This document shows, in pieces, positions 1 to 13,592 of a DNA stretch of 64,000 nt. A program made the position numbers and the translations under genes. The stretch lies in NCBI GenBank assembly GCA_014871385.1, contig CM026429.1, positions 10,817,640 to 10,881,639 of the forward strand. The letters are read 5' to 3'. The notes beneath the pieces were generated by a model. It was given only the letters and a program-made list of their open reading frames with translations, made no database searches and had not been told where the DNA came from. The first letter of the stretch is position 1. Each line of letters starts with the position of its first letter. The stretch is from Ceratodon purpureus. Lineage: Eukaryota > Streptophyta > Bryopsida > Pseudoditrichales > Ditrichaceae.

Positions 1-2338
1 TAGAGTGGCGCACATTGAACAATACCAATTTGTAATAAGAGAGTACTTGTTTCAATAGTACTTTACTACTCCAATGTAAACAAACAAACATATATAAAAT
101 ACGTGGACAATAAATGATTTCCCCTTGAAACATGGGAGTGTTAAATCCATAAATAGGAAATAAAATGGCTATTTATCTGTACGTCTACTGTAATGTGGTC
201 ATTTTGTGACTCTGTGAGGCTGGTTGGCATTGCCAACATAAATTTGAGGTTGACTCTGTTGTAACAAATTTGAGTACAGATGATTTATTGTTGTTGGTTG
301 AATTGAGATTAAATTGAGGTTACAGTATGTGTAGAAGTCATGATAGTGCAGATTTCAGTACAAGTGTAATTTATGCCGCATGAAAGAGGACTGCACACAC
401 TGTATACACACGTGAGAGTAGGTAACAGAGTAAGTCCGTAACCGTCAGGCTTGGGCTGCACAACTGTACCATGATTTATAATTGTGCATTTCTCATGCCC
501 AGTGTTCTGTGAAGATCCACGTCTATACTTGCAGAGTACTATCAATGCAACATTTGCTTATATTGCAGAGACATCACAATGGATGAATTCAGCAGAATGG
601 GTCTATATCACCAGACAAAAGTACAACAATCTCTCATCATCAGAAACCTCAAAATAATTACTTGACATCAAACAACATTAACATGGCATTTTAATACCTA
701 AAGACACTTTGGTGTTTTTGTTGCCAAAACTGCAAAAAACATACCCCTACAGAAACCTAATGTTTTCTATATTAAGATGTGGGATAGAATATTTTACCAT
801 TGCATCTTGTAATTACCTTATCCAAAAACGTGCATACAAACTTTGAGGACAATCCACCGTACAATTGCAAGATTATCACATTTGAAGTCACTGCAAAAGA
901 TTTTCTCAACAATGTCTTGAGAGTATACCTAAGTTTTGATGCCCAAAAACTATACTTTACAGATACATTTGATCTATGGAGGGTCATCAATTCTATTAGG
1001 TATGGAAGTTAGGTATAAGCTCACAAAGTTTGAGCCTCATGTCGGCTTGGGAAGGGGAAAAAATCCTTGATTTTGTGAAAGCGGGTGTGATGAAAATTGC
1101 CTTCCATTCTCCAAAATTAAAACTACTTAAAGGATAATTTAAACATTTCCAATTAGAAATCTGAACGGTGGAGTATGTTGAGGTCAATGAAAGAAAGAAC
1201 CACAAAAAATTTCAACTAAATTGGAGTAGACCTCAAATTTCTAGAATTTTTGGAAGTGTGAATTGTATATTTTCTTTTTATTTCAAAGGGCAGTTTTGAT
1301 AATAGAGGGTCATGTAGATACTAGATGAAATTTGGATTAATTTTGGATGAAAATGAAGATTGGATGAAATCTTTTATGTGGATGGAAAAAGTACTTTGGA
1401 TGCAAAGTGAATTATGGATGATAATTAATATTTGGATGAAAATTTTCAGCAACCCCTCTAGATAAACAATGAGTTAGATGAAAAATGTTTATTGGATGAA
1501 AAATGTTTATTGGATGAAAATTGTTATCAATGGGTATGGAATCTGGATGGAAAATATTGGACCATTATTTTGCAAGTGCCCACCCTTTGAAATTTAGTCT
1601 TGTCACTTTCTGCCCTTATGAATGACGGGCAATTTGGGCAAAAAATGGGAGATTATGATTGCTTATTGGCTGCCTAAATTTTCAACAGATTCTTTTAAAA
1701 TTCACAATTTTTGTATCATAACTCCAAATGTTTTGAAATTTGCGCCATTAGAGAGCTACCGTTGAAAGGTATGTGTAGTAAAAAATTCAAAAATAATTAA
1801 ATTTTAAGATCTTAGAATAATTTGCCTAGAAGTGCCATGATCACAACATGTTCTCAAGGGTCTTTAGGGGTTAAATCAATAAAATAGTCATTGTGTCATT
1901 TTCATATCATTCTCACTTGTATTTTGATTGCACCATTTAAATTTCTCATTCAAAATTAATTTTTACACTGGTTTGATTTATGTCATTTTGATGTTGCCTA
2001 CATGTCATTTTTTTTATCATTTTGTGCACTTTGAATGCAAAGATAACATCAAACTAATGTTGGATCCTTAACTTCTTAATTCAATATTCAACCCTATGTC
2101 CAAAGGTTACCAGCAGATTAGGCAAAAAATAATTATTTTTAGGTCTGCCTAAATTTTTATGGAAATTCTTGACTTTGTCTACCAACTTTGAGATATTATA
2201 ATCCAACTTTGGGATATTATTTGCCCGACTTTGAGAAATTATTGCTCTATAATACTTTGAGAAATTTAAAAATGCTGAACTTTGAGATATTATTTTTTGA
2301 ACTGCCTAACCACTTTTTGCACTTTTAATCCCTAAATT
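1..2338. other. gene-free AT-rich stretch
   Basis: I see no supported coding region on either strand; open frames are short and lack family motifs. Between about 1320 and 1545 a degenerate motif TTGGATGAAA recurs many times, including a clean 18-bp tandem step near 1494-1530. A CTTTAGGGG-TTAA end lies at 1862-1874 and resembles the right end of the TTAA-flanked elements described elsewhere, but I could not find its left partner. Around 2160-2300 the phrase ACTTTGAGATATTAT is repeated four or five times. Confidence 0.6.
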
Positions 2339-3257
2339 TCCTTGTGTTTTTGAGAGCTTGAATCCTCAAAACTGCGATTTTTTACCACTATGCCATCCCA
2401 AGGATATGAAACAAATTTTTTAACTTTTTTTGGAATTTCAACCGTAAGATCTTGTACCTAACCCTACTTAGAAGAACCGATCCAAATTTCAACCGTTGGA
2501 TGTTTTTCATTAGTGAGATCATAGTGTTCAAAGTTTCAGCAGATATTTTTTTGGGCCTTGGCCGAGAGGCATGGTGCAAATGGGCCAAAGGGAGACTTGA
2601 TGATTATTACTTCAAACATTTTGGTCACATTTTTTTCCATGTAGCTAACTAGGTTAGGTATGCTCATGCAGAATTTTAGGGACTTCATATGCTTTTTACA
2701 CCATCATAAAAATTATTTCCTATAAGAAAGTATAAAATTGACAAAATAGTAAAACATGCGTTACAAAAACAATTTGTGAGTTAAAGAAAAAGTGAACAGT
2801 GAGTAGGTACCTTTATAAATGTGTGATTTTCTGAAAAACCAATTTTTAAAAAACTCAAAAATCTCAAATTTTGACAAATTATTAAAGGAAAAATTCAAAA
2901 ATTACTAAAAACTTTGAAGCTTGTTCTTGTAAGTTTTGGAGGCTGCCCTTGTTAAATTGGTAAACTTTTTGACTTGGGTCACTGTGGAATTCGAGTAGTG
3001 ATTTGGTTATGAACATATTTTAATTTTTGTGTTTTTTAAAAGACCTAATTTTAGACTGCCCGTTCTGGACTTGAAACCTAAAATTTCTGGATGAAGGTTC
3101 TAAAATTGGAATTTGACTTTAAATTTTTTACCACATTGACCTTACCGTAAAGGGAGCATCTAGTAAAAATCTTGAAAAAAAATATTGCTTTTAACCTCCC
3201 CATCTAGGCTGCCCGAATTTGCAAAAACCCATTTTGGGTTTTAAGGATAGTTAGGGG
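2339..3257 (+). mobile_element. TTAA-flanked non-autonomous DNA element (divergent copy)
   Basis: The stretch begins TCCCTAAAT just after TTAA (2335-2338) and ends AGTTAGGGG just before TTAA (3258-3261), giving imperfect terminal inverted repeats and a TTAA duplication. Inside it carries the motif AACCGTAAGATCTTGTA, then CCGTTGGAT and GTTCAAAGTTT, shared with the copies at 14500 and 20818 although the rest is strongly diverged. No transposase is encoded. TTAA duplications with CCC/GGG ends are typical of piggyBac; a PIF/Harbinger origin (TWA duplication) cannot be excluded. Confidence 0.5.
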
Positions 3258-6200
3258 TTAATTAATTATTAGTCAAAAGAGTGCCCAAGCTGCTAGTAAC
3301 CTAAGGTACATGGGAAATTTAGTGATGGTTCTCTTTCTACATTTTTTTTGGCAAGAAGGCTCCACCTTAAGATGTTTACATTGTGCCACCAAACTAATCT
3401 TCATGAAACCAGTGTGAAGACGTAATTGCACAGCCCATCAAAAAGCTGATACTTTGAAGCCATGATCTTGAGAGTGCTGTTATACAATGGGAATATCAAC
3501 TAAACTGAGTGCTCTGCAAAGCTCCAGAACCATGGCTTTCTTGCTATTGCATTGCTTTTAAGGGGTCTTTTGAGCACTGAGTTCGAATATTCTTCATTCA
3601 CACCGACCTCAAAAGAGGCTGCCAGATTGAGTACTAGAAGACACATGGCTAGAAAGCTTTGCAAGGTTAGCATGCAAAATACTTCCAATTAGGTATGTGA
3701 CGAGTTAGATTTATAAAGCCATTGGGAGACTCGCACGTGGCTAAACGGACTAAGTAAGCAAAACCTTTACAAAGAGTTGGGCTGTATTGCCGCACAGAAT
3801 GATCATCCATAAGATTTACAATCATAGAGAATCATGGACAATTCACTCAGGGTACTCTTCAGGGAGGTATGATACTAAAGCAGACTACAGTCCAAGCACT
3901 TGAGTTTCAATTGTAGTCATAGACGTTGAACTGAGCTTTTAGCACTCCTAGACAGGCATTTGGGAAGCAGATGATATCTCATTGGTACAATTGTGGTCAA
4001 AAAAAGTGTACACATAACAGTGCTCAGTCACAACCATTGTCTCATAGCGTATAACTTTTAGTCCAGTGCTTCTTCACAAATGAAAAATGACATGTGTTTG
4101 GTTGTGGTGAGCCTGTACCTAATTTGTACTATCAACTTCTTACAAGCTAAAGTTATTCCAATCTCTCATGCTTCATACACTATTTGTTAATTCATGGATC
4201 ATGAATCATGGATCATTTGAATTCCGGGCAGGAACTGTTTTATGGGCACTTCACACTGTGACTGAATTGAGAGGCCGACCATCAAAACTTCCACCCAAAT
4301 GACGGTGGGATTCTCATTTCTTGGGTTGAAAAATTACATTTAAATATATAAATAAAGCCTTTGGCTGGTCGTAGTGTGAAGCCCCAAAGATCAAGTCCAA
4401 AGATCATGTTCAGAGGCCAAGCTCTATACCATATCAAAGAATCTAATCATTTCTCACTGTACATAAATGGATAAGATTTATGAAATTCCTCTCATTTACT
4501 CTTTAATCATAGATTCTAGACCGGATGCATTCTCTTCTTACTTTTAGTTTTCATGGTCATGAAACATGTTATTGTAGGCATTTTGACAAAATGTTCAAAT
4601 GGTGATAATCACAATATTTACCATAAATGAATGGAAGGTGAATTTTAAAAAGTTTTGTTGAGAATTTTGAAAGTATCAAGGATATTTGGAAGATAGTTTT
4701 ATGAGGCCATAATTGAAGAGAGAACCTCAAAAGCAAATGAGGATGGGTTCCTCTACGTTTGGATGTTTGTGTAATCTTTCAATATTTTTTTGGAAGAAAA
4801 ATGATACATATGTTGGAAAAAATATTACTGCTAATCATAGGCTGTAGTAACACTTTTTTGATTAGCAATGAGACATTTGTTAGTCATGATTGGTAATTTA
4901 TTTGGAAATGAATTGAATATGTATTTGATGATTTTGATTGAATGTTGTGAAGCTATTCATATGCATCCACAATAGTTGGTTTTTAAAAAACCAACACTTG
5001 TAAAAATGAAAAATGCTACTTTCAAATTTGTAGCATTGTATGGAATTCAATACATATTAAAAGCATTAGATGCAGTTGTATTCCTACATTAATATTGTTT
5101 TATTATTCTATTGTATATCATTGTAGAAAAGACTATTATTTGTGTTTGCCGGAAGGGGTTGAAGATGAAGATTCCAAATGTTAAGACTATAATTTTGGAT
5201 GGATTGGATGGATTCATGATTGGCCATTGTTTGAAAATCTAAAATTGATTTAAAAAGAACTATAAGAAGTTCACTTTCACCTTTTTAATTTCTTGATAAT
5301 ACTATGTATCCTATGTACATTTAGCTTTATTTACCATTCAAGGGGGCAAAGGGATGTTTTGCTTAAAAGAAAAGATTATTGGAACTTAATTGAATTGAGC
5401 ACTCGTATGGTTGCCGAAAGGATATTTGACATTCTTAAAATTAGTTGGTGCATGTTATAAAAATAAAATAAAAACTGCCATTGTAGAATGTACCAAATAT
5501 AATTATTACAACCTTGTACAATTTCTATACAATATAAAATGACAAATTTCATAAGGAATAAATAAAAGATGAAGATAAAAAGTTCCAAAGAAGCTAATAG
5601 ATCTTTAGCCACTAAAATCCTTAATGGTATTTTGCCAAAATTGTCAAAAGTGACTCCTTCCTACTTTAGGTTTCATAAATTTCAATCTAGGTATAATTTA
5701 GAAAGTTCAACCATAGTATCTTAAAACTAACTTGATATACTACTCAATACTAAAATTTGACCGTTGATTCTTCTTCATTTAAGAGATCGTAATGCTTTCA
5801 AAGGCTGTTGAAATGTTTTCACCCATTGTAGAAGTATTTTTATTTTTTTTTATTAAACTTTGAAACCTTGCCTTGTAAAATTGATGTATACCGTACTACA
5901 ACTTTGGTCAGTTGGCAATTTGGATATGAATTTGGTTTAAAACTTATAACAAAAAAAACTTGATTTTTTGTTTTGAGGCGCCTTATTTGGACTCTCGAAG
6001 TAAAAAAAATCATAATTCCTAAACCTTGAGTCTTCCTTTTGTAAAAATTAGTTTCTCACAAAGCTCTTTGAATTCTTCATATTCATTTTAAAATTTGAAG
6101 ATGGAAGAATAAAGATCGGTACTTCATCTTGACTGACCAAAATCTCCTAAACTCAAACCAGATTTAAATGAACTGTAGGGGCTAGATAATATGACCGTCT

Positions 6201-9200
6201 TGATACTACCATCAGTCTAAGGCATTATAAAACTTGCTCTCTTGCTGATTGTTGTCAGAAACACCATTTGCCAAGTATAACGGCCTTTCTACATGGGGTC
6301 TATGAATGGTTGATTCAGCTAAGTGAGTTTGATGAATTACTGAGCCCTAGTCTTGGATGTAAGGATGTCCTCGTGTATTGACGCCACCTGAGCATTCCAA
6401 CTTTTGTGGTAGTGGTTGTAGTCCTTAGCAAATATAATCTGGCAAGAGCTTGCAATGTACTCCCTAATGCTCATTGAGGGCTACCTAATCACTGTTTTGT
6501 ACATTTCACTTTTGAGTGATAGACATGGATTGTGTCCAAGCTCTACTTGAAGTGAATGCTTGGAGTAGACTGCAGGTGTGGGTGTAACTGTGGAGAACTT
6601 CAAAGGATTTGTTTTGAGCTTCTAAACTCATGTAGACTGGACATACTATGAACAAGCAAGAGAGCTTGAGAAAGAACAGTGTAATCTTGTACTGTACTGT
6701 TGCTTGACGTTTATCAAATTGCTTAAATGTAAGGTGAGAGTTTGTTTGAAGGATGGCTCCAGCGAGTAGTGTTGGTGGATCCAGTCTGTAGATCAACTTC
6801 TTGTATATGGTATTGTGTCCTTTATGCTCAGTGCCACAATCTTACAGTCTGTTCCTTGTGCAGTTACACTTCTGCAAATACACCTCCCAGCCATTGCTGA
6901 GCCATGCGCACACCGGCACTCAATGTTTCTACAAACTAGATCAAGATCTGGAAATTCTCTGCAAATATTTCCCTTGTAAAATCAGGCCATCACTCTTCCC
7001 GGCAAGGTTTCTGCAAGGTTTTGCAGACACTCCAACACAAATCCTACTCCACCATAGCTGATCGATCCCCTCCCTGCCTAATCTCACACTCTCCTGTCCC
7101 ATCTAGTTTCCATGATTTGTGTTTTTCCCACTCTGACTAATAAAATTGTCCACTCTGATGGCAGTCTGATCAACACACATACCACAGTGTAAGTTTATAA
7201 TGCTTGTTCTTGGGAGTCAGTACCAGTATTCTGGGTTTCCATACCACAGCAAGTGAATGTTACTTTAGACTTGGAGTAGTCAAAAGCAAGGACTCCCTTC
7301 CGTTTGAATAATTCCACTGTTTTAACATTCCATCTCATCATAGCAAGTGAGTGTTACTTTGACTTGGACTGTGCATGTGACAATGACTCAATGAGGACTA
7401 AATACAAACACAAATCCCATTTAATAGACAACACACTAAATATTTTTTCAGAAATGGGTGATTGTCATCGCTATTACAAAATATGCAACAAGTGAAAATA
7501 GTACCTCAGGGTGAGCTTATGGAGGAATAACCATTGCAAGTGCCATGGTCAGCCATCACCTCAACATTTTCAGTAATTTCCAGCAAGATTCTTCAAGCTT
7601 GATGAGGTTATTAATCAATTTCTGTATTGAACTGTCGAATGGACGAATTTAAATCCACGTACACGTTTACAGACATGAAAGTATATGTGGTTACCGAAAG
7701 GTGCTCACATGCCCAAGTTTTCAATATTTTTTCATTAAAGTATAGCATCCACAAGCATCAAGAAAGATCAGCCTGTTGTACAGAGTCACAAGATTTTGAA
7801 AGATATTCATTGCTATTGCTCTCTGCAAACTCTTCCAATATGATCTCTTCATCTAAGGTAGGGGTACCTATTCTGGATATAAGCAATTTTTCTTATAAAA
7901 AACATGATGTAGTCAAAAAATGACTTGCATGTGTTAGCATTTAGAAATGGAGTTCAATCCAAGTGATTTCAAAATGTTTGGAGCTCATATGAATAAGTTA
8001 TAAATTGTTAAAACATAAAATTCGAGCGGTCACATTGTAAACAGTAGGGATATCCAAAACGGACATTATAATCTCATACATCCAACGGTCGAGAATCAAG
8101 ACTATAGCTCATGGGAGGGATAAATGTAGGTACTATCACAACCATTTAAGGTTGGATGGTATCACAACCATTTAAGGTTGGATAGTAGGGACCATTTCAG
8201 ACGACCCACCACATTGGGTACATCTTCCTTAAAAGGTAATTCAGGTGCCATTTGAAGGAGTGGATGCCGTAGACAAGGAAGATATTCAGTTGGTAGCACC
8301 ACATATCCTGTCATGGGCCTTCAAAGGACAGATGACAAATGTATTTTGTTTGTACACATATCCTGTTATGGGCATTCCAAGGACAGGCAAGGAAAAGAGA
8401 TGTGAAGAATTCTTTGAAGGTGAACTGTTCAAACAGGGATTGGATTGAACCTTAAAATCTAGCTCTAATCATGTGAATTGGTTTCGAAGAACTCCACAAG
8501 TTTCACAATTATCAACCACTTCATTATGTAGCACATGACACAAAATCAAAAATATACTTAATTTAATATCAATGGAAAACTCTTGTTTCTAATTGCCAAA
8601 CGACACAATACTTTTCGTAACGTTCTTTGAAATCTAATCTCTGTGTCCATTTCCACTTTTCATGAAATATGGAATTGGACACTTCAGTATGGTTATTTAG
8701 GGATAAAAGAAAATGATGCATAAAGCCCCTTATTTTTAAATCTATTTAGTAAAACACCCACATTTTATCTCTACAGCACTATCTTGAAGGTGCCCAATTC
8801 AGCCTACCAAGCTCTGACCATGCTCCTCTCCGACATACAGTCTACTGCAACTGTCTTAGTGTGAACAAGTGCTAGATTCTAATTCATCTTGTTGAAGTGT
8901 CCCATCCATAGAAACAAGTTAAGTGTGAACCAAAACAGTGTAGGGATGCCAGCATGGAAAGTCTCCCTAATTCAATTAACTATACCCTCAATGCTAATTC
9001 ATTCATTATCAAACCATCATTTCTCAATCACTAACAAAAGCTTTTTCATTCATTTGACACTGCAATTCTTTTCGTTGATTAGCAAAGAATCATTGTCTAC
9101 TACCAATCAAAGTAACGCTTCATATTGATTCATGAAATTTGGAACTAGCCATTTAATTACCTGTTAATTGGAAGTAAATAAACATGCTGGGATATGTTAT

Positions 9201-9365
9201 GCAGGCGTTTGAGGTGGACGAGGACACAGCAAATTAGCAATCCATCTCGTTTCCAAGTCAGACTGTTTGCTGGCCTCGCTCAAAAGTGCAGACTTGAATT
9301 CTTGGCCTGCAAGGCTGCAACCGAATTGTGAAGACTTGTAAACGAGTAGTAGCAATTGATTCATC
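3258..9365. other. gene-free stretch with small repeats
   Basis: No coding region can be supported. Base composition is patchy: about 3300-4500 and 6150-7650 are less AT-rich than the rest but show only short open frames. About 5640-6060 contains a weakened version of the 'ACCGTAAGATCTT ... CCGTTGG ... GATCGTAATG' motif block of the TTAA-flanked elements, probably an old copy. At 8134-8187 a 27-bp unit beginning ATCACAACCATTTAAGG is tandemly duplicated. Confidence 0.55.
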
Positions 9366-10714
9366 TCAAATGCATCTGGAACATTCACATCGTAACATCT
9401 GACCAATGCAATCATGGAATGAAAGGTGCAAAAAATAACTAGAAATATTACAAACAGATTGAACTCAGAAGAAAAATCAGTTTAACAGATTGGATGATTA
9501 AATTTCCAAAACCCATCGAAGATGAAACAGCAAGTGAACAAGAAAGCTTGAATGATCAAGCTGTGCAAACTCTAGAATTCCATTTGAAAGCACATAGGAT
9601 GATGGAATACTAACTCAAAATGACCTAATCGAGATTCTATCTATTGATCGTTTGACCTGGAAAATAGATAATCAGACACACCTGAGACTGAGTTAGCTCC
9701 ACCAAGCACATCCCGCCTGCTCCCACAAAGGAATATTCTGCGCAAGTTATTTCAACGAGCAAGTAACAGCCTGAAAAGCATGTTCGAGATTTCAGAACGG
9801 AAAAATAAACGATCGAGTAGGCACAATTCAGAATCTAAAGACTGAAATGGACTCAGCTTACACGCCTTTGTCTCAAATGCAAGTTGAGGAAGCATGAGCA
9901 CGTGAAACCAATCAGATAATAGTCCTGGTCCCTGATCAGTGTGAGGAAAGAGTTGCAAATTCTGTCGTCACTGAGTCAACTTAGACTAATGCTGCAAATG
10001 ACGACCCTCACGACCCATTTCATAAAACTCCCAAGAATGACTCCCTACAGACCCTAAATTCTCCCTAAGTCTTGAGCAGTTATCGTGCATTTATAAATTC
10101 AGCCGCAAACGAAGATGAATCGACCTTGTCGTTTGCAATTAAAAACAGAGAAGGTGAAAATTCTCTACGTATTCCGTTTCGAAAAGAGAACTTCACCCAA
10201 GTAAGAATAACGTGCAAAATTTAGTTAAAAACCCTACATGGAAATGTGTCACATCCACATCACCTCCAATTCCCAACAGGGATTAAATATACGCTAACAA
10301 TGCATACATCCGATCACTCAAAAAAATTCAACAAGCTTAGTTGATAGTCTTAGACAACAAGCTTGATAAACATGGTTTGATATTTATTTCCTGCTATGCC
10401 AGCATGAGGGCGTGGTGGCTGACTATCATATCATAATCTCTTCAAAACATAATCCCTAATTGAGATTCAAGACTATCAACCACATCTGAAGCCAGAAAAC
10501 TAAAGCTCTGGCTGCTACTGACGCCACAATTCAGAAGGCAGTAGAATAAGCAGAAACATCACCTAAAGTATGCACATCAGCCTGTCTGCAAACTAAGAGT
10601 TGATTGTAAGTGCCAAATGATCGCGATTCTAAACTTGCACCTAACTTACACATATTGGAAGCAGCTTGAGAGAGCTTCCTGAGACGTCACCACTTGTGAT
10701 GCCTCTCCATTCAT
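9366..10714 (-). CDS. possible small multi-exon gene, unknown product
   Basis: Reading the minus strand, five short segments join in one open frame through plausible GT-AG introns: 10714-10650 (starts MNGEASQVV, donor GTAAGT), 10585-10563 (23 nt), 9924-9862 (LLSDWFHVLMLPQLAFETK, donor GTAAGC), 9770-9682 (CCYLLVEITCAEYSF, donor GTGTGT) and 9398 to about 9366 (short tail to a stop). All four junctions keep phase, giving about 90 residues. I do not recognise the protein. It starts only about 130 bp beyond the dyskerin stop on the same strand, so these could instead be spliced pieces of a dyskerin 3' UTR. An open frame at 9415-9197 (DAFEMNQLLLLVYKSSQFG) may be an alternative last exon. Confidence 0.3.
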
Positions 10715-10846
10715 TTCGATGGCACCATCTGGAAAATTGCCTCGTCATTCCTAGAACCAAAATTCTCAGGCCAACTTGTTCCTATTACTAAAAAATAAAT
10801 TTAAACAACAAAAAAGGGAGTAAAAAATGGGTGAGGGGAGAAAAAA

Positions 10847-12502
10847 CTATTGCACAGCTTCGGATTTCTTCTTCTTTTTCTTCTCGCTCTTCTCTACAGT
10901 AGGAGTAACCTCCACTGCAGCATCCTCCATCTCCACATCCGCCGATTTCTTCTTCTTTTTCTTCTTTTCTGTCGTAGCTTCTCCATTAGGAGCTGCTGCT
11001 GGCTCACTCGCTTCTGCCTCAGATTCTGCCTTCTTAGCCTTCTTCTTCTTGGGGGCAGTCTCTGGAGTTTGTTGGACAGGGCTCGATACCTCTTTGGATC
11101 GCTTCTTCTCGCTTTTTGAACCGTTCTCTGCGTCCTCTCCGTCCTCAGCTTTGGTTTTCTTCTCCTTCTTCTCCTTCTTCGGCGTGACTAGTTCGCCTCC
11201 TTCGCTGCCGTCGGTAATTGCCTTGGGCTCCTCATCCTGGACCGGCTTCTTGGGAGCAGAATCAAACACCGGCACTCTGAGCCACTCCGCGGGTGTCTTC
11301 TCGTTGGGCTTACCGTGCTTGTCTAGCAGACCATCGTTAATCATTTTCTTCTTGGTGGTGGCGCGAGGACCCAATCCCCACTTCCTGGGATACGTGTCTC
11401 TCTCCATCACAACCCTCTTCACCTTGGCTACCACACCATGGTCACATGTGGCCATGACAGACGTGGTCATCTGGGCAATGCCGAGTGCTATGGCCTCTCC
11501 CTTCGTCGTCATCAACACAACCTCTTCACCCACCTCAATTCCTTGCTCGTATCTCAGCAACCCAGGTATCATGAGCTTGGCGCCGTAACAGATAGCATTC
11601 ACAGCGCTATCTTTCACAACGCACCTCTTGTAACTAGTGAGCAGAACCTCAAGAGGCATGATCACGCGCCTCAAGTAGCTCTCGTCCTTATGATTGTCGT
11701 ACACCCATTGCGCATCCAGCACATCGTGCATTGTCACGAGGTTATCTTTCTCTCCCAGAATACCCGACCTCACCCTACGCAACTCCTGCATGTGACCGCC
11801 CACGCCCAACAACAGACCCAAATGCACGCACAGAGTTCGAATATACGTTCCCGCCTCGCAAGATACCCAGAACACCACCAAATGCCGCTCAGCATCATAC
11901 TCCAGCAACTTACTCTCATAAATAGTTCGAATACGCAGCTGCCGCTTGACAGCAGAGATCAAAGGCGGCCTCTGGAACAACGCACCCGTCAGCGTCTCGA
12001 TTGCCTGCGCAACCTTGGCAACAGACTCCACCGCGGAATGCAGCCTCGCAACACACACATACTCCTTTCCAGCTCCCTGCTGCGCCTTCACAAGACGAGT
12101 CGCCCTGTCCACGCACACAATCAAACTCCCCGTCACCTTAGGATCCAACGTCCCACTGTGCCCCGTCTTGTCCACCCTCAACATGCGCCGAATCCATGCC
12201 ACAACCTCATGAGACGATGGATTCGCCGGCTTGTCCAGGTTGATCACCCCATAGCGCACATAGTCATGCAGCGGCCTCTTCAACGGCGTGTGCCCCGTCG
12301 GAAGCGGCGTGTAATGCCCCGTCCTCACATTCAGCTTGTCGTAATTCTTCAGCAGAATTGGCCACTTGGACGTGTCCAACGGCGGCGTCGTCGCCTGCGG
12401 CTTGATCAGATAATCCGTCTCCGCTTGCTCATTCTTCCCCGCATCCCCCTCCTGCACTCCCTTCTCTTTCCTCTTCTTCTTGCTGCTCTCCGTCCCCGCC
12501 AT
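10847..12502 (-). CDS. NAP57/CBF5: dyskerin, H/ACA snoRNP pseudouridine synthase
   Basis: Catalytic subunit of the H/ACA ribonucleoprotein, which isomerises guide-selected uridines in rRNA and snRNA to pseudouridine and also supports telomerase RNA; it acts in nucleolus and Cajal bodies. The frame is intronless, as in other plant dyskerin genes known to me. Counting from the ATG at 12502 (551 aa), the N-terminal dyskerin-like segment ([19 protein letters not shown]) is followed by the TruB core with the catalytic loop [13 protein letters not shown] (catalytic Asp about residue 120), then [30 protein letters not shown] and a PUA domain at about 300-375 ending [12 protein letters not shown]. 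The C-terminal ~150 residues are rich in Lys/Glu with several KKKKK runs, the usual nucleolar tail. An in-frame ATG ten codons upstream (12532) exists; I prefer [12 protein letters not shown] because family members start near that basic run. Confidence 0.95.
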   Translation of the reverse strand: MAGTESSKKKRKEKGVQEGDAGKNEQAETDYLIKPQATTPPLDTSKWPILLKNYDKLNVRTGHYTPLPTGHTPLKRPLHDYVRYGVINLDKPANPSSHEVVAWIRRMLRVDKTGHSGTLDPKVTGSLIVCVDRATRLVKAQQGAGKEYVCVARLHSAVESVAKVAQAIETLTGALFQRPPLISAVKRQLRIRTIYESKLLEYDAERHLVVFWVSCEAGTYIRTLCVHLGLLLGVGGHMQELRRVRSGILGEKDNLVTMHDVLDAQWVYDNHKDESYLRRVIMPLEVLLTSYKRCVVKDSAVNAICYGAKLMIPGLLRYEQGIEVGEEVVLMTTKGEAIALGIAQMTTSVMATCDHGVVAKVKRVVMERDTYPRKWGLGPRATTKKKMINDGLLDKHGKPNEKTPAEWLRVPVFDSAPKKPVQDEEPKAITDGSEGGELVTPKKEKKEKKTKAEDGEDAENGSKSEKKRSKEVSSPVQQTPETAPKKKKAKKAESEAEASEPAAAPNGEATTEKKKKKKKSADVEMEDAAVEVTPTVEKSEKKKKKKSEAVQ

Positions 12503-12796
12503 CCCTCCTCCCAACTCAATCCAAATACCCAAAACTCAACCCAAATGTCCAAACCTGAGCTCCAAAACGCGAAACTCAAAACTTAACCCAAAAACCTTCC
12601 AGAGACGAAACAGAGTGTACAGTAGAGCAATATCAGGGTTATGAGAAAAATATCAGGAGGGCGGCATGGGCAACCCTACGAGGGCATGCAGGAATGAGAA
12701 GCGTTGGAGGGGATGGAAGGGCTCTGTTGTGAGGGCATGGAGGTCCCAGACACACAGCGTGCGAGGTTGGGCAGCTCTGGAGCCTGAGGGTGTGAA

Positions 12797-12814
12797 TTAG
12801 GGTTTAGGGTTTTA
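12797..12814 (-). promoter_or_regulatory. telo-box pair upstream of dyskerin
   Basis: On the minus strand the stretch reads AAAACCCTAAACCCTAA, two overlapping telo boxes (AAACCCTAA) about 300 bp upstream of the dyskerin ATG. Telo boxes are common in promoters of plant ribosome-biogenesis and translation genes, which fits the gene's role. The surrounding 12503-13020 is less AT-rich than the flanks and probably holds the 5' UTR and promoter. Confidence 0.6.
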
Positions 12815-13461
12815 GCAGCTGTGGGGAGGACGAGGACGAGGACTGCGCCATCCCAGCCGTCTATCTGTGAGCGCCCCCTTCCCTCTTTGGAGGTCCCACT
12901 TTGGAATGGTATCCTTCTCTGGTTAGCAGTTAGCACCTCCAGGGGCCTCATCTGGGGTTTTGGGTTAGGGCACACTGGGAGTGGTTTCTATCGGGTTTTA
13001 GTCTTTGGGTTTTAAGATAAAAGATTTTTGGATTCTATGTCAGTTGTTGGTTATTGAGTTTTTTTGTTTTTGTGAGTTGAGGTGTACGTTTCTGTGGAGA
13101 GATATTAGAGTCAATGTAATAAGCATTCTAGAAAATTAAGGAGGTTTGATATTTATGAGTTACGTGACATTTGATTCATAGAGCTTGGTTTGGTGATTTA
13201 GGAGTGTTTAAAGTATGGTGTTTTATTAGATTTTTGTGATTATTTTTGAAGAGATGTCTTTTCAAAGATCTTAGTTTGTTTTTCTAAATGGGAGTTCACA
13301 AAGGACACATGTAAGCCTCATTTGAATTGTAAGAAAACATGTAGGCCTCTCTATAGTATGGATCATGCTTTAGAGTTGTTTGTGGCATTAAACAAAACTG
13401 GACTAATGGATTAGATGAAGGTATGGTGTTGTGACCACTAGAAAAACTTCTGTAATCACAT

Positions 13462-13592
13462 TTATGGAAAAATAGTTGTAAAGTCTAATCATATTAAATG
13501 TCTAATCATATTAAACCTATGGAAAAGTCTAATCATATTAAACGTTTAATCATATTAAACCCGTGGAAAAGTCTAATCATATTAAACCTGTG
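13462..13592 (+). repeat. short tandem repeat, TCTAATCATATTAAA units
   Basis: The phrase GTCTAATCATATTAAA occurs about five times in 130 bp, separated by CCTATGGAAAA or CCGTGGAAAA, giving a degenerate tandem array of roughly 18- and 36-bp steps. No coding potential is seen. Confidence 0.7.

Noticed and set aside
10540-10590. Box C/D snoRNA next to dyskerin (GTGATGT ... CTGA on the minus strand)
   Set aside because: The boxes are too close together and there is no terminal stem; also overlaps the proposed micro-exon.
11438-12586. Long plus-strand open frame (382 codons) opposite dyskerin, plus 10827-11588
   Set aside because: Both are antisense shadows of the GC-rich dyskerin coding region; their translations are His/Arg- or Phe/Ser-rich with no family motif.
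12790-12815. Interstitial telomere repeat
   Set aside because: Only two overlapping AAACCCTAA units at a promoter position; better explained as telo boxes.
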